Assembly: GCA_049999805.1 (NCBI GenBank)
Contig: JBNGIO010005395.1
Span: forward strand, 1-64,000
Direction: 5' to 3'
Length of the DNA stretch: 64,000 bases
Origin: Folioceros fuciformis
Lineage: Eukaryota > Anthocerotophyta > Anthocerotopsida > Anthocerotales
The translations under genes were made by a program, and so were the position numbers. This document shows, piece after piece, positions 1 to 10,790 of the stretch (the first letter of the stretch is position 1; each line of letters starts with the position of its first letter). The notes under the pieces were generated by a model, which saw only the letters and a list, made by a program, of their open reading frames with translations, was not told where the DNA came from and searched no databases.

Positions 1-23
1 ACTTGAAGCAAGAGCAAGCAGAC

Positions 24-566
24 ATGGGTGAACGGTGGGCGGGCGAGGCGGGGGGCGAGATACAGGTGCCCATCGACAGGGTGTGGGACCTGGTGTCGGA
101 TTTCTACTCCGTGAACTCGTGGGTGCCGCTGGTGTCGTGCACGGACGAGTCGGGGCGGTACGTCACGGAGGTGGGCTGCAGGCGCACGCTGCACCGGGTG
201 TCGCCAGACGAGAGCGATGAGGAGGGTGGGGACGACATGATGGCGGGGCTGGGCTCCGACCCGCACTTCAACCTCATGGTGCGCGAGCGGCTGCTTTCGC
301 TGGATCACAGCAACTACACCTTCACCTACACCATCGAGGAAAACAACCTAGGGCTCACCAACTACCACGGCGAGTGCCGCCTGTGGGAGGGCTCCTCCCC
401 CTCCTCCACCTACATCCGCTGGAGCTTCGAGCACGACCCCATCGACTGCCCCGACGCCCACGACCCCTCCCTACTCAAGGAGCAGCGCATCAGCATCATC
501 GAGAACATCCTCCACGCCTCCATCTCCATGCTCGAGAGCGCCCTCCGCAATTCTTTCAAGCACTAG
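24..566 (+). CDS. SRPBCC (Bet v 1/START-like, lachrymatory-factor-synthase-like) protein, copy 'a'
   Basis: Single-exon gene of 180 codons. I chose the ATG at 24 because the family's N-terminal pattern begins right after it: W-x-G-E near residues 4-9, then PIDRVWDLVSDF at about residues 17-28. The central part has the 'RERLLSLD' strand and the 'YTFTYTIEENNLGL' strand, and the C-terminal part ends in a long amphipathic helix. This is the helix-grip fold of the plant polyketide-cyclase/lachrymatory-factor-synthase-like family, which is usually 150-180 residues. Members bind small hydrophobic ligands, and the substrate cannot be read from sequence. An acidic insert (DESDEEGGDD, residues about 65-74) is not shared with the paralogues downstream. 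The gene is markedly GC-rich compared with the AT-rich DNA after it. A 3' fragment of a second copy lies at 10588-10790. Family assignment is firm; function is unknown. Confidence 0.85.
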   Translation: MGERWAGEAGGEIQVPIDRVWDLVSDFYSVNSWVPLVSCTDESGRYVTEVGCRRTLHRVSPDESDEEGGDDMMAGLGSDPHFNLMVRERLLSLDHSNYTFTYTIEENNLGLTNYHGECRLWEGSSPSSTYIRWSFEHDPIDCPDAHDPSLLKEQRISIIENILHASISMLESALRNSFKH

Positions 567-1264
567 ACAGAGAAGAGAGGATGTCAGGCTCAATTCCTCC
601 CTCGGAGCCTGGCTGGCTGGCTGGCTTGCTGGCTGGTTGCTGCTTTCTTCTTCACGGGACTCAACTCCTCCTCACTCCTCATTCCTTAATCCTTAACCCT
701 TAATCCTCACTCACTCCTCACTCCTTACTACTACCACTTCACTGACCTCGGCCGTGAACCGCTCCCCCGGGCCCCCCATCTGTAAGACGGCATTTTCTGC
801 CTTCGCTGCTTCGCAAACTGGAAGCATTGCCGCAGCGGCTGTGCTGTTTCTCACAAAAATTATGGAGTGTAGTGTAGTGCAGTGTAGTCAATCACCTAGC
901 TAGCTACCGCCTTCACGTCATCAATCGCATGATTGTATACTTGCTGCACAATCTACTCCAATTTCGGATTTCGTCAAATGGCACTGTCAAAGGAATCTCT
1001 TTACTCGCTCTCACTTGCCAATGCCAATGCCATTTCGAATTGGAATTGAATGCCCAGCCCAGGCCTGAAATTCGCCCTCCCTTGCAAGCAATCTCTCTGC
1101 CGATAACAAGATTGCGTCAAATTGACCTTGCGTCGCCTCGTCTCGCCTTATCCCGTACCCAACGGAATCTCTCCTGCTCTGACTCAATCAAATCCGCTGC
1201 AGTGTAAGCGGTCGTCGAATCTGAAGAGGAAATTCCACTGTCTGAGATTCCACATTTTGCTGTT

Positions 1265-1425
1265 CAAGCACAGCCCAGCCCAGCAGAGCACACAGCACAG
1301 CCCAGCCCAGCAGAGCACACAGCACAGCCCAGCCCAGCCCAGCCCAGCCCAGCCCAGCACAGCACAGCACAACACAGCACAACACAGCACAGCACAGCAC
1401 AGCACAGCACAGCACAGCAAAGCAC
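1265..1425. repeat. Minisatellite of CAGCC/CAGCA-type units
   Basis: About 160 bp of 5-bp units (agccc, agcac) with a longer 'cagagcacacagcacagccc' duplication inside. Reading frames through it give low-complexity Cys/Leu-rich or Ser/Gln-rich peptides that are not real proteins. Confidence 0.9.
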
Positions 1426-1727
1426 ATTTTTCACGACACTGTGATGAGTCCGTGCACATAGTCATAGTCATGCCTCCTTTTCTTTCCCTTCCCCTTTCCC
1501 CGGGCCACTGCAGCCTCGAATCGAAACGGTTCGCAAAACGTCTCCACCTAAAATTGAAATCGTAATAGTATCGTTAGGTAGACTTTCTCAACAACTCCAT
1601 GCCATTGCGCTCCCCAAAACTGTGAATCCGACGAGCCAGCGAAGGAGGGAAGCGGCGCAGCGGGATGGATACATTCCGTGGCTCGTGGGTGGAAGAGAAG
1701 GTCCGGGCGCACAAAAACGCAATGCAA

Positions 1728-1755
1728 GCCAAGCCAAGCCAAGCCAAGCCAAGAC
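1728..1755. repeat. Short (CCAAG)n microsatellite
   Basis: Five to six tandem copies of the pentamer ccaag/aagcc. Noncoding context. Confidence 0.8.
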
Positions 1756-2752
1756 AAAAGGCCCCTAGGAGACGCGAATCCTGTGAAGAGACCGTTGTGA
1801 AACGGAGTTGGGTAGTGGCTGGACACCGGGCACTGCACACTGGACACTGTTACCCATCGGAGCGATTCCCATAAAGATAACACACAGCCCGGTGCAAAGT
1901 GCAAGGTGTGCAAGGAGGCAGGCCACCGCGCCTGCACCGGTGCCACAGATGCGACCATCTTTTGAGACCTCCGCTCCCTACCCGCCGTTGACATCCACCG
2001 CCCACACGGCGCCCTCTCCTCTTGTTCTCCCTTACCTTGCATTTTGTTTGCACTTTTTTCCGCGAAAAGAAAACAAAATAAAATTGGAATACGGGAATAA
2101 AGCCACCACGCTTTGACTCTCCCTTTTTCCTTTTTCTCTCTTCAAAATCGCATTTTGTGCCTTTACACCCCTCACATCGAGCGAGCAAGCCCGCCAGCCA
2201 GCCAGCCAACTGACTCATGCTCCTGTGGGCGTATCAACAACCCACAATTTATGCTCCCGGATCAGGTAAAGCTACATCTCCACATGCATACATGGTTATG
2301 TGTTGTTTGATAAGCATGCATTCTGGGAATCGTTTTCACTTGGCATGCCTACCTTTGTCTGGTATGCATAACCATGCCATTGGGTCACTCCAAGTGTGGA
2401 TGTGGATCCTTGTACCTATATTTCCATTTCTTGGAAGCATCAAATATCAAACTTAACCACGCACCTCGACTTGAGTTGAGTTCACTCTTGCCATGATCAT
2501 GACGTCGGATTGTTTCTATATTTAGGCTGTATATTCTCTTGATGCCTTATTGACTTTTGTGACCTTTCTTTTTCTTTATTTTAATAATAAATATTCTTAA
2601 TAAAATATAGTTTTTGGAAAAAAAGAAAGCTGAGATCATTATAATCTTCAATGAAGCTGTACGCCCACAAATGTAAGCTTATGAGCACTGATTTTCATGA
2701 TACTTATGTTGTACAAAATTAGTTCAAAGATGGTACAAGATTGGTACAATTT

Positions 2753-2804
2753 GAAGAGAAGAGAAGAGAGAAGAGAAGAGAGAAGAGAAGAGAAGAGAGA
2801 AGAG
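2753..2804. repeat. GAGAA/GAGAGAA purine microsatellite
   Basis: Roughly 50 bp of interrupted gaga-a repeats on an AT-rich background. No coding potential. Confidence 0.85.
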
Positions 2805-4340
2805 ATTTGATGAAATGTGGGTGTGTTGCTTTTGTGAAAAAAACATGTATAATAAAACGATATAAAAGACACAATAATAGAAGGGCTCAAGATAGATTTC
2901 CCATGAACCAAGATGATCTCATAACAAACTATTTGGGCCTTGTGTTAATCTTTATGTATAGCATAACACGTAGGGAGTAAAATGACATATTTGAGTATAA
3001 TATATATTTTTATAAATAATAATTTAAGCATGAATTTTCCTCTATCATCGAGGCTGTAATCACCAAAAGTCATTGATTCCTACATGAAAGAATGTTTTAT
3101 TGTACTACTGTATGGAAGAACTCACATACAGAATAAATAGTAAGAAAATAGAATCATATTACCCATGAAAAATGCATGCTTTGTGCAAAAACTGTGTGTT
3201 GGTCACCTACTTGTGCACCCGTTTTAAGCAAGGAGCATGGGTACCTTATCCTTCCTTGCTCATCTTAAATATTGTGGCTTATGTTTAGTTAAATATTGAT
3301 GAAACTTGGGGTGGAGAAGGGAAGGGGATTGAAATGTGGAGTGAGAAATTCGGAGTAGGGTAATAAAGTTTAACCCTCCATCCTGTGCCCTATTGGGTAT
3401 TGGGCACACGCTGGGTTGAGGATTTGGAGGTGGACAACGCTGGAACTCTGGATTGGAACCTGTTGAACGCTACTGGTCCGCACTCGGATGCGGTAGGGAA
3501 GTAGTTGACGGTCGATTCCTGGCTTGGGGGTGGACATTCCCTGGATTGGGGCACCCGCATCGATGTGGGTGCCTGCCACTACCTGGCCAGACAGAGCGGG
3601 TAAACCAGTTGTCTGTCTGACCTGACCCTCACCCTGACCCTGACCCCGACCCCGACTCGGACTCGGACTCTGAGACCCTGATCCTGACCCCGGCAAGTTC
3701 TGGCCCTAGCCCTGCCGCGGTGGTTGCATCCAGCCTCCATGGATCCAGCTTGCTCTCCAGTCGGCCAGCTAAAGGCTTCATGTGTGTATTTTACTATAGT
3801 GGGGGAGGCGGAGGCTGCCAGACGGGCATGGGGCATGCATGCTGGACTTTGACTGCACGCAGGGGCTGGGGTTATTGCGGGCTCCAGCCTGCACCAAGGT
3901 AGATATGGCCACCTCCGCCAGCCAGCCTTGGGAAGGGTGTTGTCCGACGGCCGGGCCGCTTTCCCAGCCTGCAGGTTGGGAACCGATGTTGCAGACGATG
4001 ATTACCGTGCTAGCGCAACATTTGTGCATGCGGTTTCACGGAGCGAGGGATGGTGGCAGAGCCCTGAATTGGTGAGGCGGGATCTTGGTCAGTGCGGCGG
4101 TTAGCTCGGCACTTGCAGGCTTGCAGGCAGACTGCTCCAAGTTGCGGGCTGCTATGAAGCCCACACGATTTTGGGCTGGTCATTCCAGGGTTGCAAGCCC
4201 GTTATCATGTGATGCAGCACAGTTTGATGTAACCGAGGAACGACATCCGGTGCTCCGGCACCTCCGCCGCAGGCTCGCATGTCGCTACTTCCGGGTTGGG
4301 AATTTCATTCGGGATGAGGGAGGGAGGGAGCCGGCGGGCC

Positions 4341-4389
4341 AGGAGAGGAGAGGAGAGGAGAGGAGAGGAGAGGAGAGGGGAGGGGAGGA
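4341..4389. repeat. (AGGAG)n purine microsatellite
   Basis: About nine tandem copies of aggag, drifting to aggggagg at the end. It lies in the part of copy A that has a counterpart in copy B, but copy B lacks this expansion. Confidence 0.85.
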
Positions 4390-6273
4390 ATCTTTGCTGG
4401 AATTGGGAAGGAGAGCTTTATCAAGTCATATATATGCCTACACCGACGCCGTGCTCAATAACATTGTTGACAACGCGACACAGACAGACACATATACCAC
4501 CCTCACTCATTTATGTACCCTGATGTCAAGCCTGTCAATTGGTTGCTCAGGTGTCAGAATGGCGCTCGGTTCGGTACCTGTCTGTTGCGCAATGCTTATC
4601 AAGGCTGCTGTCCTGACTTGTGAAACGAAACGAAACGTGCATCTCTCAGTTCAGAATCTGCTTGTTTGACAGGATTAAGCAGACCATGTGTGTGTCGGCA
4701 GCCCCGCCTCTCATTGAAGTGATCTCGTGGTCAATGTGAATCCTGTGAAGTGGAATCGGATAGGCAAGCAAGCTGCTCGCGTGTTGATCCAGTTGCGTTT
4801 CATATTCAGCAGGGACGAGACACATTCTCTTGTCGCGGAGTCCTGAGCTATTAATAGGTGATAGATATATCATTTATTTTTGAAATAAAGTACGTACATA
4901 TTTATTTCTTTTACACATTTTTGTGATCTCAACAGCGTCGAAGTGGACACGCAGGGATATCACTTCAAGGATATCCGCTGCTGCTATGCCGTTTGCCGAC
5001 AACGGAGTCCACTGTGCTTGCCGTAAGGAGCTGTCAGACATTGCTTGCCGCAAGGCGCTGTAATGAAAATGAAAGGGACCATGCATCATCCGGATCCTCA
5101 TACTTGGACTCGTCCGAACATCACTCATGCTGTTTCTATATCTATTGTGTCACAATTTCTCTTCAATATAAGAGATCAAGATACTAATTGGGGTGAGATG
5201 TAAGAGATCAAGATACTAATTGGGTTATCTGATGTCATGATCAAGGAACTTACCTAGGAAAAATTTATCTAGCTATTGTTTCATGGGGTAACACCTCCAT
5301 CAACGGGGTGGGGCAGAACCACACAGTTAGAAGCCAAAGCAAGGGTCAGTTTTAAACACCGGATACAGCACTAGGCCTCCAAGTAGCCCGCCCTCCTCTT
5401 CTAGAAGGACTCGCAGCGAGCACCCTTGCTGCTGCTCTTTATTCAAATCACGAGTCAACAAGAACATACAAACCTGAAGGGCTAGAGAGAACTCCCCATC
5501 TTTGCCTAAGCTAGGAGTTTAGCTCTCCCTTCTCTTGGCCTCCTCCCACAGGTCCTTCACAGCACCTTCCTAGTGCTCTCACTCTCACAGCCCAAGCAAT
5601 ACATGCTCTCAAGGCATAGCCCAAGCACCCAGTGCTCTCAAGGCTTTGAGGAGATACTGATCTCCACTCCAGATACTGATCTCCACTCCACTGTACTGAA
5701 CTTCCCTTAGCCCTTGGTTAGGTCCCTTTTATACACAAGCTCAAATCACTAACTTAGCAACTACTTACTTAAGCACTTACTTAAGCCTTAAGCTATTATT
5801 CACTACCACACACTTTTTCCTAGGGTTGCATGCTTCTCATGCTCTTAGTAACCTGCTATGCTAAACATGCCTTTGCATAGAGCTTACTTGCTTGGCACTC
5901 AAACCAGCATTGTTACTCATGGACTACATATAGAATTTCTCTCCTTATCTCAAGAGATAAAGTGAATATGCTTTCTTAGAGTAGGATACCGACAGAATAG
6001 GGTCCATCTTTCGTAACTATGTGTATGCTAGGACAAGGCACGCTCTGGCAAGATGCTGAACATAATGGACTCCGGATCTGCGTGGATAGGACGACGACAA
6101 AGACGAGGTCCATCGTTCCAGAGTACATATGTGCTCACCAATGGTCGATATTGGAGCAATCTCATTGCATCGGTTGTGCTGCTGTCGATCGAGAGGCGAG
6201 CGGACGCCAACCTGCGAGTGTCGCACATTTGATCCATATCTCCGAGCCGGCACATTTTCGTCCCTGCGCGTCC

Positions 6274-6876
6274 ATGGCTTCCGAGTCCCTGAAGTTCTGG
6301 AGTAAGGATGTCGTGGGCCAAGTGAGGGCACCGATTGCTGTTGTGTGGGAGCTGTGCTCAGACTTCGTCCGGATCGATCGATGGTACCCAGGTGTGACCT
6401 CGACTCTGATCGCCGGGGAGCCCGGAAAGCCAGGCATGGTGCGGCTCCTTCAGCCGACCTCAAGCGACCAATCAACAACTTTCGCTAAGGAGCGGCTGCT
6501 TGTGTCGGACACGGCCAACCATCTCGTCACTTATGAGCTGCTCGAAAACAGCTGGAATCTGAAGGAGTACCAGGGGACTTTGAAGCTCACCCCCGGTGCT
6601 GATCCGAGTGTCACCGAAGTTTCTTGGTCTTATCAGATGGCGCCGACCAACGAGATGACGCCGGAGGCTGTCGCTTCCACACTGGGACTCATGTTTCAAA
6701 GCGGAATTGATAATCTGAAGTTGCTGCTGGAGAAGGAGAACGCGGATCCGGATGGCGCTGCTCAGAAAGCGAAGACCCCGACTGAAGAGCATCCTGCTCC
6801 GTCCGCGGAGGCGGGCAAGAGCCCGGGCGAGGACAGGGCCCGGCGCTTTGCTTCTGGAAAAGAAGAATTATTTTAA
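6274..6876 (+). CDS. SRPBCC (lachrymatory-factor-synthase-like) protein, copy 'b' with C-terminal tail
   Basis: Single-exon gene of 200 codons. The ATG at 6274 is chosen because the family start (MASESLKFWSKDVVGQVRAP) follows it; the open frame extends upstream but looks unlike the family. Seen in order: PIAVVWELCSDF (about residues 20-31), 'FAKERLLVSD', 'LVTYELLENSWNLKEY', a 'VSWSYQM' strand and the C-terminal helix 'FQSGIDNLKLLLEKEN'. After that helix comes a tail of about 45 residues rich in Ala, Glu, Lys and Pro. Its paralogue at 13061 ends a few residues after the same helix, so the tail is lineage-specific or arose by loss of the old stop. A ligand-binding helix-grip protein is expected; substrate unknown. 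It matches 'b' in copy B of the tandem duplication. Confidence 0.85.
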   Translation: MASESLKFWSKDVVGQVRAPIAVVWELCSDFVRIDRWYPGVTSTLIAGEPGKPGMVRLLQPTSSDQSTTFAKERLLVSDTANHLVTYELLENSWNLKEYQGTLKLTPGADPSVTEVSWSYQMAPTNEMTPEAVASTLGLMFQSGIDNLKLLLEKENADPDGAAQKAKTPTEEHPAPSAEAGKSPGEDRARRFASGKEELF

Positions 6877-8894
6877 AAACAAAATGGCTTCGAGGGTCCA
6901 ACGCAACCATACCCTAAAATGTGGGATAACGGAAACCATGTTTTTAAGAATAATATCTTTCAAATCAGTTAGAAAAAACTGGATTTCCAGTTAGGGCTTT
7001 TAGTACTAGTTAGTTTAGTTTTGATATATTTATAAGGAAAATGAGTTATTTCGAAAAAGTTTGTTTTATTACTTTATTTTAATATAAAATATCTTGGGAA
7101 ATTAACAAAATAGAAAAGGCTTTAAACCCCCGACAAAAAGAGAGCCATTGACTGGAGCGGGAGAGATCGCGTTCACTGTGTATCCTTCAGTCGATGTCAG
7201 GGTATCCAGAGAAGAAGATGTCATTCCTTGATGCCTTTGTGAGTCGACCACCTTTAGAGCCACCTTGTTGTTGGTGTGATGAAGATGTTTGTGGCCAATG
7301 AGGTGCATATGTACGTGAGAGGGTGTGACCTGACTGACAGCCTGTGAGAGGCAGGTGCCATCACCACCATCCTCATCACCGGCTATGTTCATCCAAAACG
7401 AGGGAATAAATCATCGCTCATTGTCCGTGCCAGAATGCTTGGAGTCCACAGGTGTCCAGTCCAGATGTACAAGCGAGCAAGCATGAACACTTCACAGTAT
7501 CTGTACTTCACTTCCCAGGTTTGGTGAGTGGGAGACAGGGGGAAGCACAGACGAGGAGGGCCGGTCAAGGAGCTGTGAGTCCTGGTGTGACCCAAGGCCA
7601 TGACGATGATGAGCAGTACCAACATAAATTGAGGTGAGTGGGTACCTTTCCGCTGCTCACTTTCATTGATGGTCTTGTGGCTGCTCCATAAATGGCACTC
7701 ACCATCCCGCCTTGACCGCAGTCATGGTCGTCACCATCCCTGTTGCTGCAGAGAGACTGGATGCCTGGCTGACACGAGCCGGCGGGAGAGGGAGAAACGA
7801 AAAGGCAAGCTTGGTAGTACTTTTCAGCGATATTTGAACCAAAAATTCAATATGCCAGTGAAATTGTGCAGCATCGAGAGTGCTGCTGTTGTTGTAGTTT
7901 GGGCTTTCAATGTGCAGACATTTTCTGCTTGTCCTGCAAGACGACAGCGCTCTGACCTCGGTTTTCTTTGTCTCCACATGTTCTCGCATCCAGGCAAAGC
8001 TTGCCTTCCTTCTTGGGCCGCGAGCCTGCATGCGTATCGATTAAGGACAGGCCAGGCTGACACCAGGACCTCCATGAATACCTTCGCCTGACTGCCACCT
8101 GCCCGCACTGCCTGGGCCTGGCACTGCCTTTGCGCCCGGTTGAATCAGGCGTTTCACTGAATCCCTAATTGCCTATCCGGCCTGGATCTGCCACATCACC
8201 TTTGGCAGTCCGCCTGCGGCGACCACCGTTTGACGGGTTACGAGGAGCTGACTCCCTTTCAATCTGCACGGTGACTTCCGACCGACATAAATTCAGGGAC
8301 TGTCACCACATATATGGCCGTGCACAACTGCCCTGCCTTGACCACATACCGACGGCTTTGCTCTTAACCAGATCAGTGCGATTCATACACTACACAGGTA
8401 TGTATTTACGGGAGCCAGTGCGATAAGCCAGCTGGATTGCTTGAAATCATCAAACAAGAATGTGTACTGTGAAAGAGGTGAGAGTGACCACATTTCTCAC
8501 GTTGCACGTAGTCTACCACGCCAGGGAGGTCATGACGGCTTATGCTCCTGCCTGCTTCGATATCTGGTTTCCTCCAAAGAAAGTGAAGCGTTTTCATGGG
8601 TGCCAGTTGAAGCAACGAAGAAGGGCTGAGAACAGGCAGGTTGATCTTATCAACAATAGTTAACAACCACTCCCTTCACATACAGACTTCGGACATTAAG
8701 AAAGGGACTTGAACTAACTGCATAAGCAGCAATGTACATCTGACGTCCACCTCTTTGCTCATAAGACCAGTAGCCACCTAAACAACACACAATTGGAAAC
8801 GGGGAAAGCATCACAAATGCTTGTCTTTCACGTGAGGCAGCCTGCAACGAAACCTGGCCGTGACTTACTCTCATCATCAATCCTGACCAGTAGT
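6877..8894. other. Noncoding spacer between SRPBCC 'b' and helicase fragment (copy A)
   Basis: I see no supported gene. Stretches near 7340-7470, 7690-7800, 7960-8090 and 8440-8640 resemble 13700-14800 of copy B. The similarity does not preserve a reading frame in either copy, so it looks like duplicated spacer rather than a shared coding sequence. Confidence 0.55.
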
Positions 8895-10572
8895 TCTCAT
8901 CTCTTGCCCTTCGACATATTTCGTGCAACACCTGAAATAGACAGAGGAATAGCATGTGAGTGGACTAACAAAATGGAAGCAAAAGCTGCCATCTCAACTC
9001 AAGCCAGCAACGCGGATGGACCAGACGAAAGCAGCCAGCAGAGACAGCAGTGGAGCGGAATTGAGCACATTCCTACACAATCCACAAACTGAAGGCATTG
9101 AGAAACATCCTCATCCTTCTTCTTGTGGAAACGTGGGACAATTTCAATCCACCATTTAGGGTGGACCTCAATCACTTATGATGGTGAGGCAGGCATTGGG
9201 ATCACAACAACTTTGAACACTGATAGCTTACCACACTGGTTTGGAAGGTTTTAAATAGTGCTTGCATACCTGTCGCATGTATTCCTTTGCAGTGTGCACA
9301 AGTTCCTGATACCAAAAACCCAGTGCGGCTTCTTCTGACAGCAACATAAAAGCATATGTATGATAAGAGGAATCGTAACATGGATGCTCATCTTGAAAGT
9401 TCACAAATAGTGGAAGGGGAACCTACCTCTGCTCTGTAGGACCAGAGCTGGGACGTGTGTGAACCACTAAGGGATTCTTCATCGAAATGTAGGACCCATT
9501 CTTTTCACGCTAAGCCATAGAGAAGAAACCTGCAAGAGACACCCAACGGAAATCCAAGACACCATCAACGAATTGCAGCAGCATCCCAACTAGCAGGCAG
9601 AGATGCCTATCTGATGGAATAGCCTTGTTTGCAGAATCCACCTTGTTGCTGTCGATTGACACAACTATTTCCACTCTCTCCTGCAAAACTTCCTGCTGTT
9701 GCTTTCCCTTTCTCGTTTCATGCTGCCTCATACCAACACTGAATTAAGAAGTTGGTTTCCTTCCACGTGTAGTAGACCTACATCACACACTGAGGTGAGT
9801 CACTTCCACAGGTAGTCACAATTCACAATGCGCTAACCTTTCACCTTTCCAGACAGCAGACGTCACCCACCTTCAAGAGGTTGAGATGATCGCCCCCGTT
9901 GCCAAATGGAAGTTCATCCGTGCATTATCAGCATGCACGGATGGCGCTTGTCCTTCACACGGTAAATTGATGACGTTCCCATTGACAAAAGTGCAGATAT
10001 GCTAGTGATCTCCTCAGGAAAATTGTGCGCATCAGGGGCAACTATCCCCTTTGAAAGCATGGGGTCCAGAGGAAACTCTGCCATCCACCTTCCTACTGTG
10101 GTTAGGTCACCCCGATCATGTGTAACAGCTGCTGAAAGGTCCTTAACAGAGTCTCTACCGGAGGAGGATCCATGAAGTCAAAGTTACGGAGATCATGAAT
10201 GCCAGTTCTTTCCAACATAAGAACTACATTCCCCCGGTTTGTCCGCTGAATCTCAGGTACAGCATTGGCATCAATTCCATTCTAGTAGGACCGTGCAGTA
10301 TCCTGTCGAAAACATTGTTCCCGGTGACGTCCGTCCTGCCCTGCCAGCTCTTTGCAGAGATGAAGCTTGTGGGATACGAATCACAAGCAATGTCTCCATT
10401 CCTGTTCGGGTCGGGACTGCAGCTTCTTTGCTAGCAAACCCAAGGATCAGTCACGTACATTATCCACTCAGCGCTGAGCCATCAATGTCTCAGCAATGTC
10501 CGTAGCTAGGACAACTTGTCGAGCTCCTTCTGGCCTCTCTCCGAACATCCTCGCCGATGTCCGAAGGAAGTA
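8895..10572 (-). pseudogene. 3' fragment of a PRP2/DHX16-type helicase gene (copy A)
   Basis: Minus-strand blocks match successive 3' exons of the full helicase at 15116-16813. Near 8900 the last exon survives as an altered 'RNMSKGK' version of the true C-terminus. About 9100-9165 encodes a relative of 'VIEIQPKWLIEIAPHF'; about 9275-9340 of 'YHELVYTTKEYMRQ'; 9510-9735 of the 'ARDIREQLEGLLERVEI' exon and its intron; 9870-10572 of the large helicase-core exon. The core exon carries indels and substitutions, and its 5' part, with the Walker A and DEAH motifs, is absent because the homology stops at about 10572. It cannot make a working ATPase. Right of the break, the sequence turns into a fragment of SRPBCC 'a'. 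Confidence 0.85.
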
Positions 10573-10587
10573 TGTGAGAAGCCGTGA

Positions 10588-10790
10588 GCTTCACGGTCTG
10601 CGAGCGTCCGCTGACGGAGGATTCCAGCAACTACACATTCACCTACACGATGAGGACAACAACCTAGAGCTCACCAACTACGACGGCGAGTGCCGCCTCT
10701 TGGACGGCTCCTCGCCGTCAGTCTGCTGGAGTTTCGAGCACGACCCATCTACTGGCCAACAGCCACGGCGCCACAACCTTTCCCTTGTCA
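10588..10790 (+). pseudogene. Truncated SRPBCC 'a' fragment (copy B)
   Basis: Matches positions about 267-460 of the intact gene at 24-566. Shared words include 'agcaactacac', 'ttcacctacac' and 'acggcgagtgccgcct'; the peptide 'LTNYDGECRLLDGSSPS' corresponds to 'LTNYHGECRLWEGSSPS'. The 5' half, including the N-terminal VW-x-L-x-x-DF motif, is missing. At least one frameshift lies between the 'SSNYTFTYT' and 'EDNNLELTN' parts, and the C-terminal helix is lost. It sits directly at the duplication junction. Confidence 0.85.

Larger units (their letters stand above)
567..6273. other. Long intergenic stretch between SRPBCC genes 'a' and 'b'
   Basis: I see no convincing gene here. It holds several simple repeats (listed separately), an AT-rich block at about 2500-3360, and a stretch at about 3800-5130 resembling 11350-12550 of the second duplication copy (shared words around 'gtgttgtccgacggccggg' and 'tgccgacaac'). 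A block of about 0.9 kb (roughly 5150-6000) has no counterpart in copy B. It begins with a short direct duplication of 'gtaagagatcaagatactaa' near 5165-5225 and could be an insertion, but I found no terminal repeats or coding remnant in it. Confidence 0.5.
267..10572. repeat. Copy A of an old tandem segmental duplication
   Basis: Runs from inside SRPBCC 'a' to inside a helicase-like fragment. Matching blocks with copy B (10588-16813) occur in the same order: 270-440 with 10590-10750; 3800-4150 with 11350-11690; 4980-5080 with 12370-12460; 6110-6200 with 12575-12650; SRPBCC 'b' 6274-6876 with 13061-13531; 7340-7470 with 13700-13830; 7690-7800 with 14020-14120; helicase exons 8895-10572 with 15116-16813. 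By eye the exonic parts look clearly diverged, so the event is not recent. Copy A is longer mainly because of extra DNA between 0.6-3.4 kb and 5.15-6.0 kb. Confidence 0.75.

Noticed and set aside
1184-1565. Overlapping open frames (Cys/Leu-rich on minus, Ser/Gln-rich on plus)
   Set aside because: They are translations of a 5-bp minisatellite, with no family resemblance.
3370-3836. Minus-strand frames rich in Gly-Ser and Arg-Val
   Set aside because: Produced by a 'ctgaccctgaccccgac' simple repeat; no introns, start context or homology to support a gene.
7666-8108. Open frames in the copy A spacer as a possible gene
   Set aside because: The corresponding DNA in copy B (14000-14350) does not preserve either frame.
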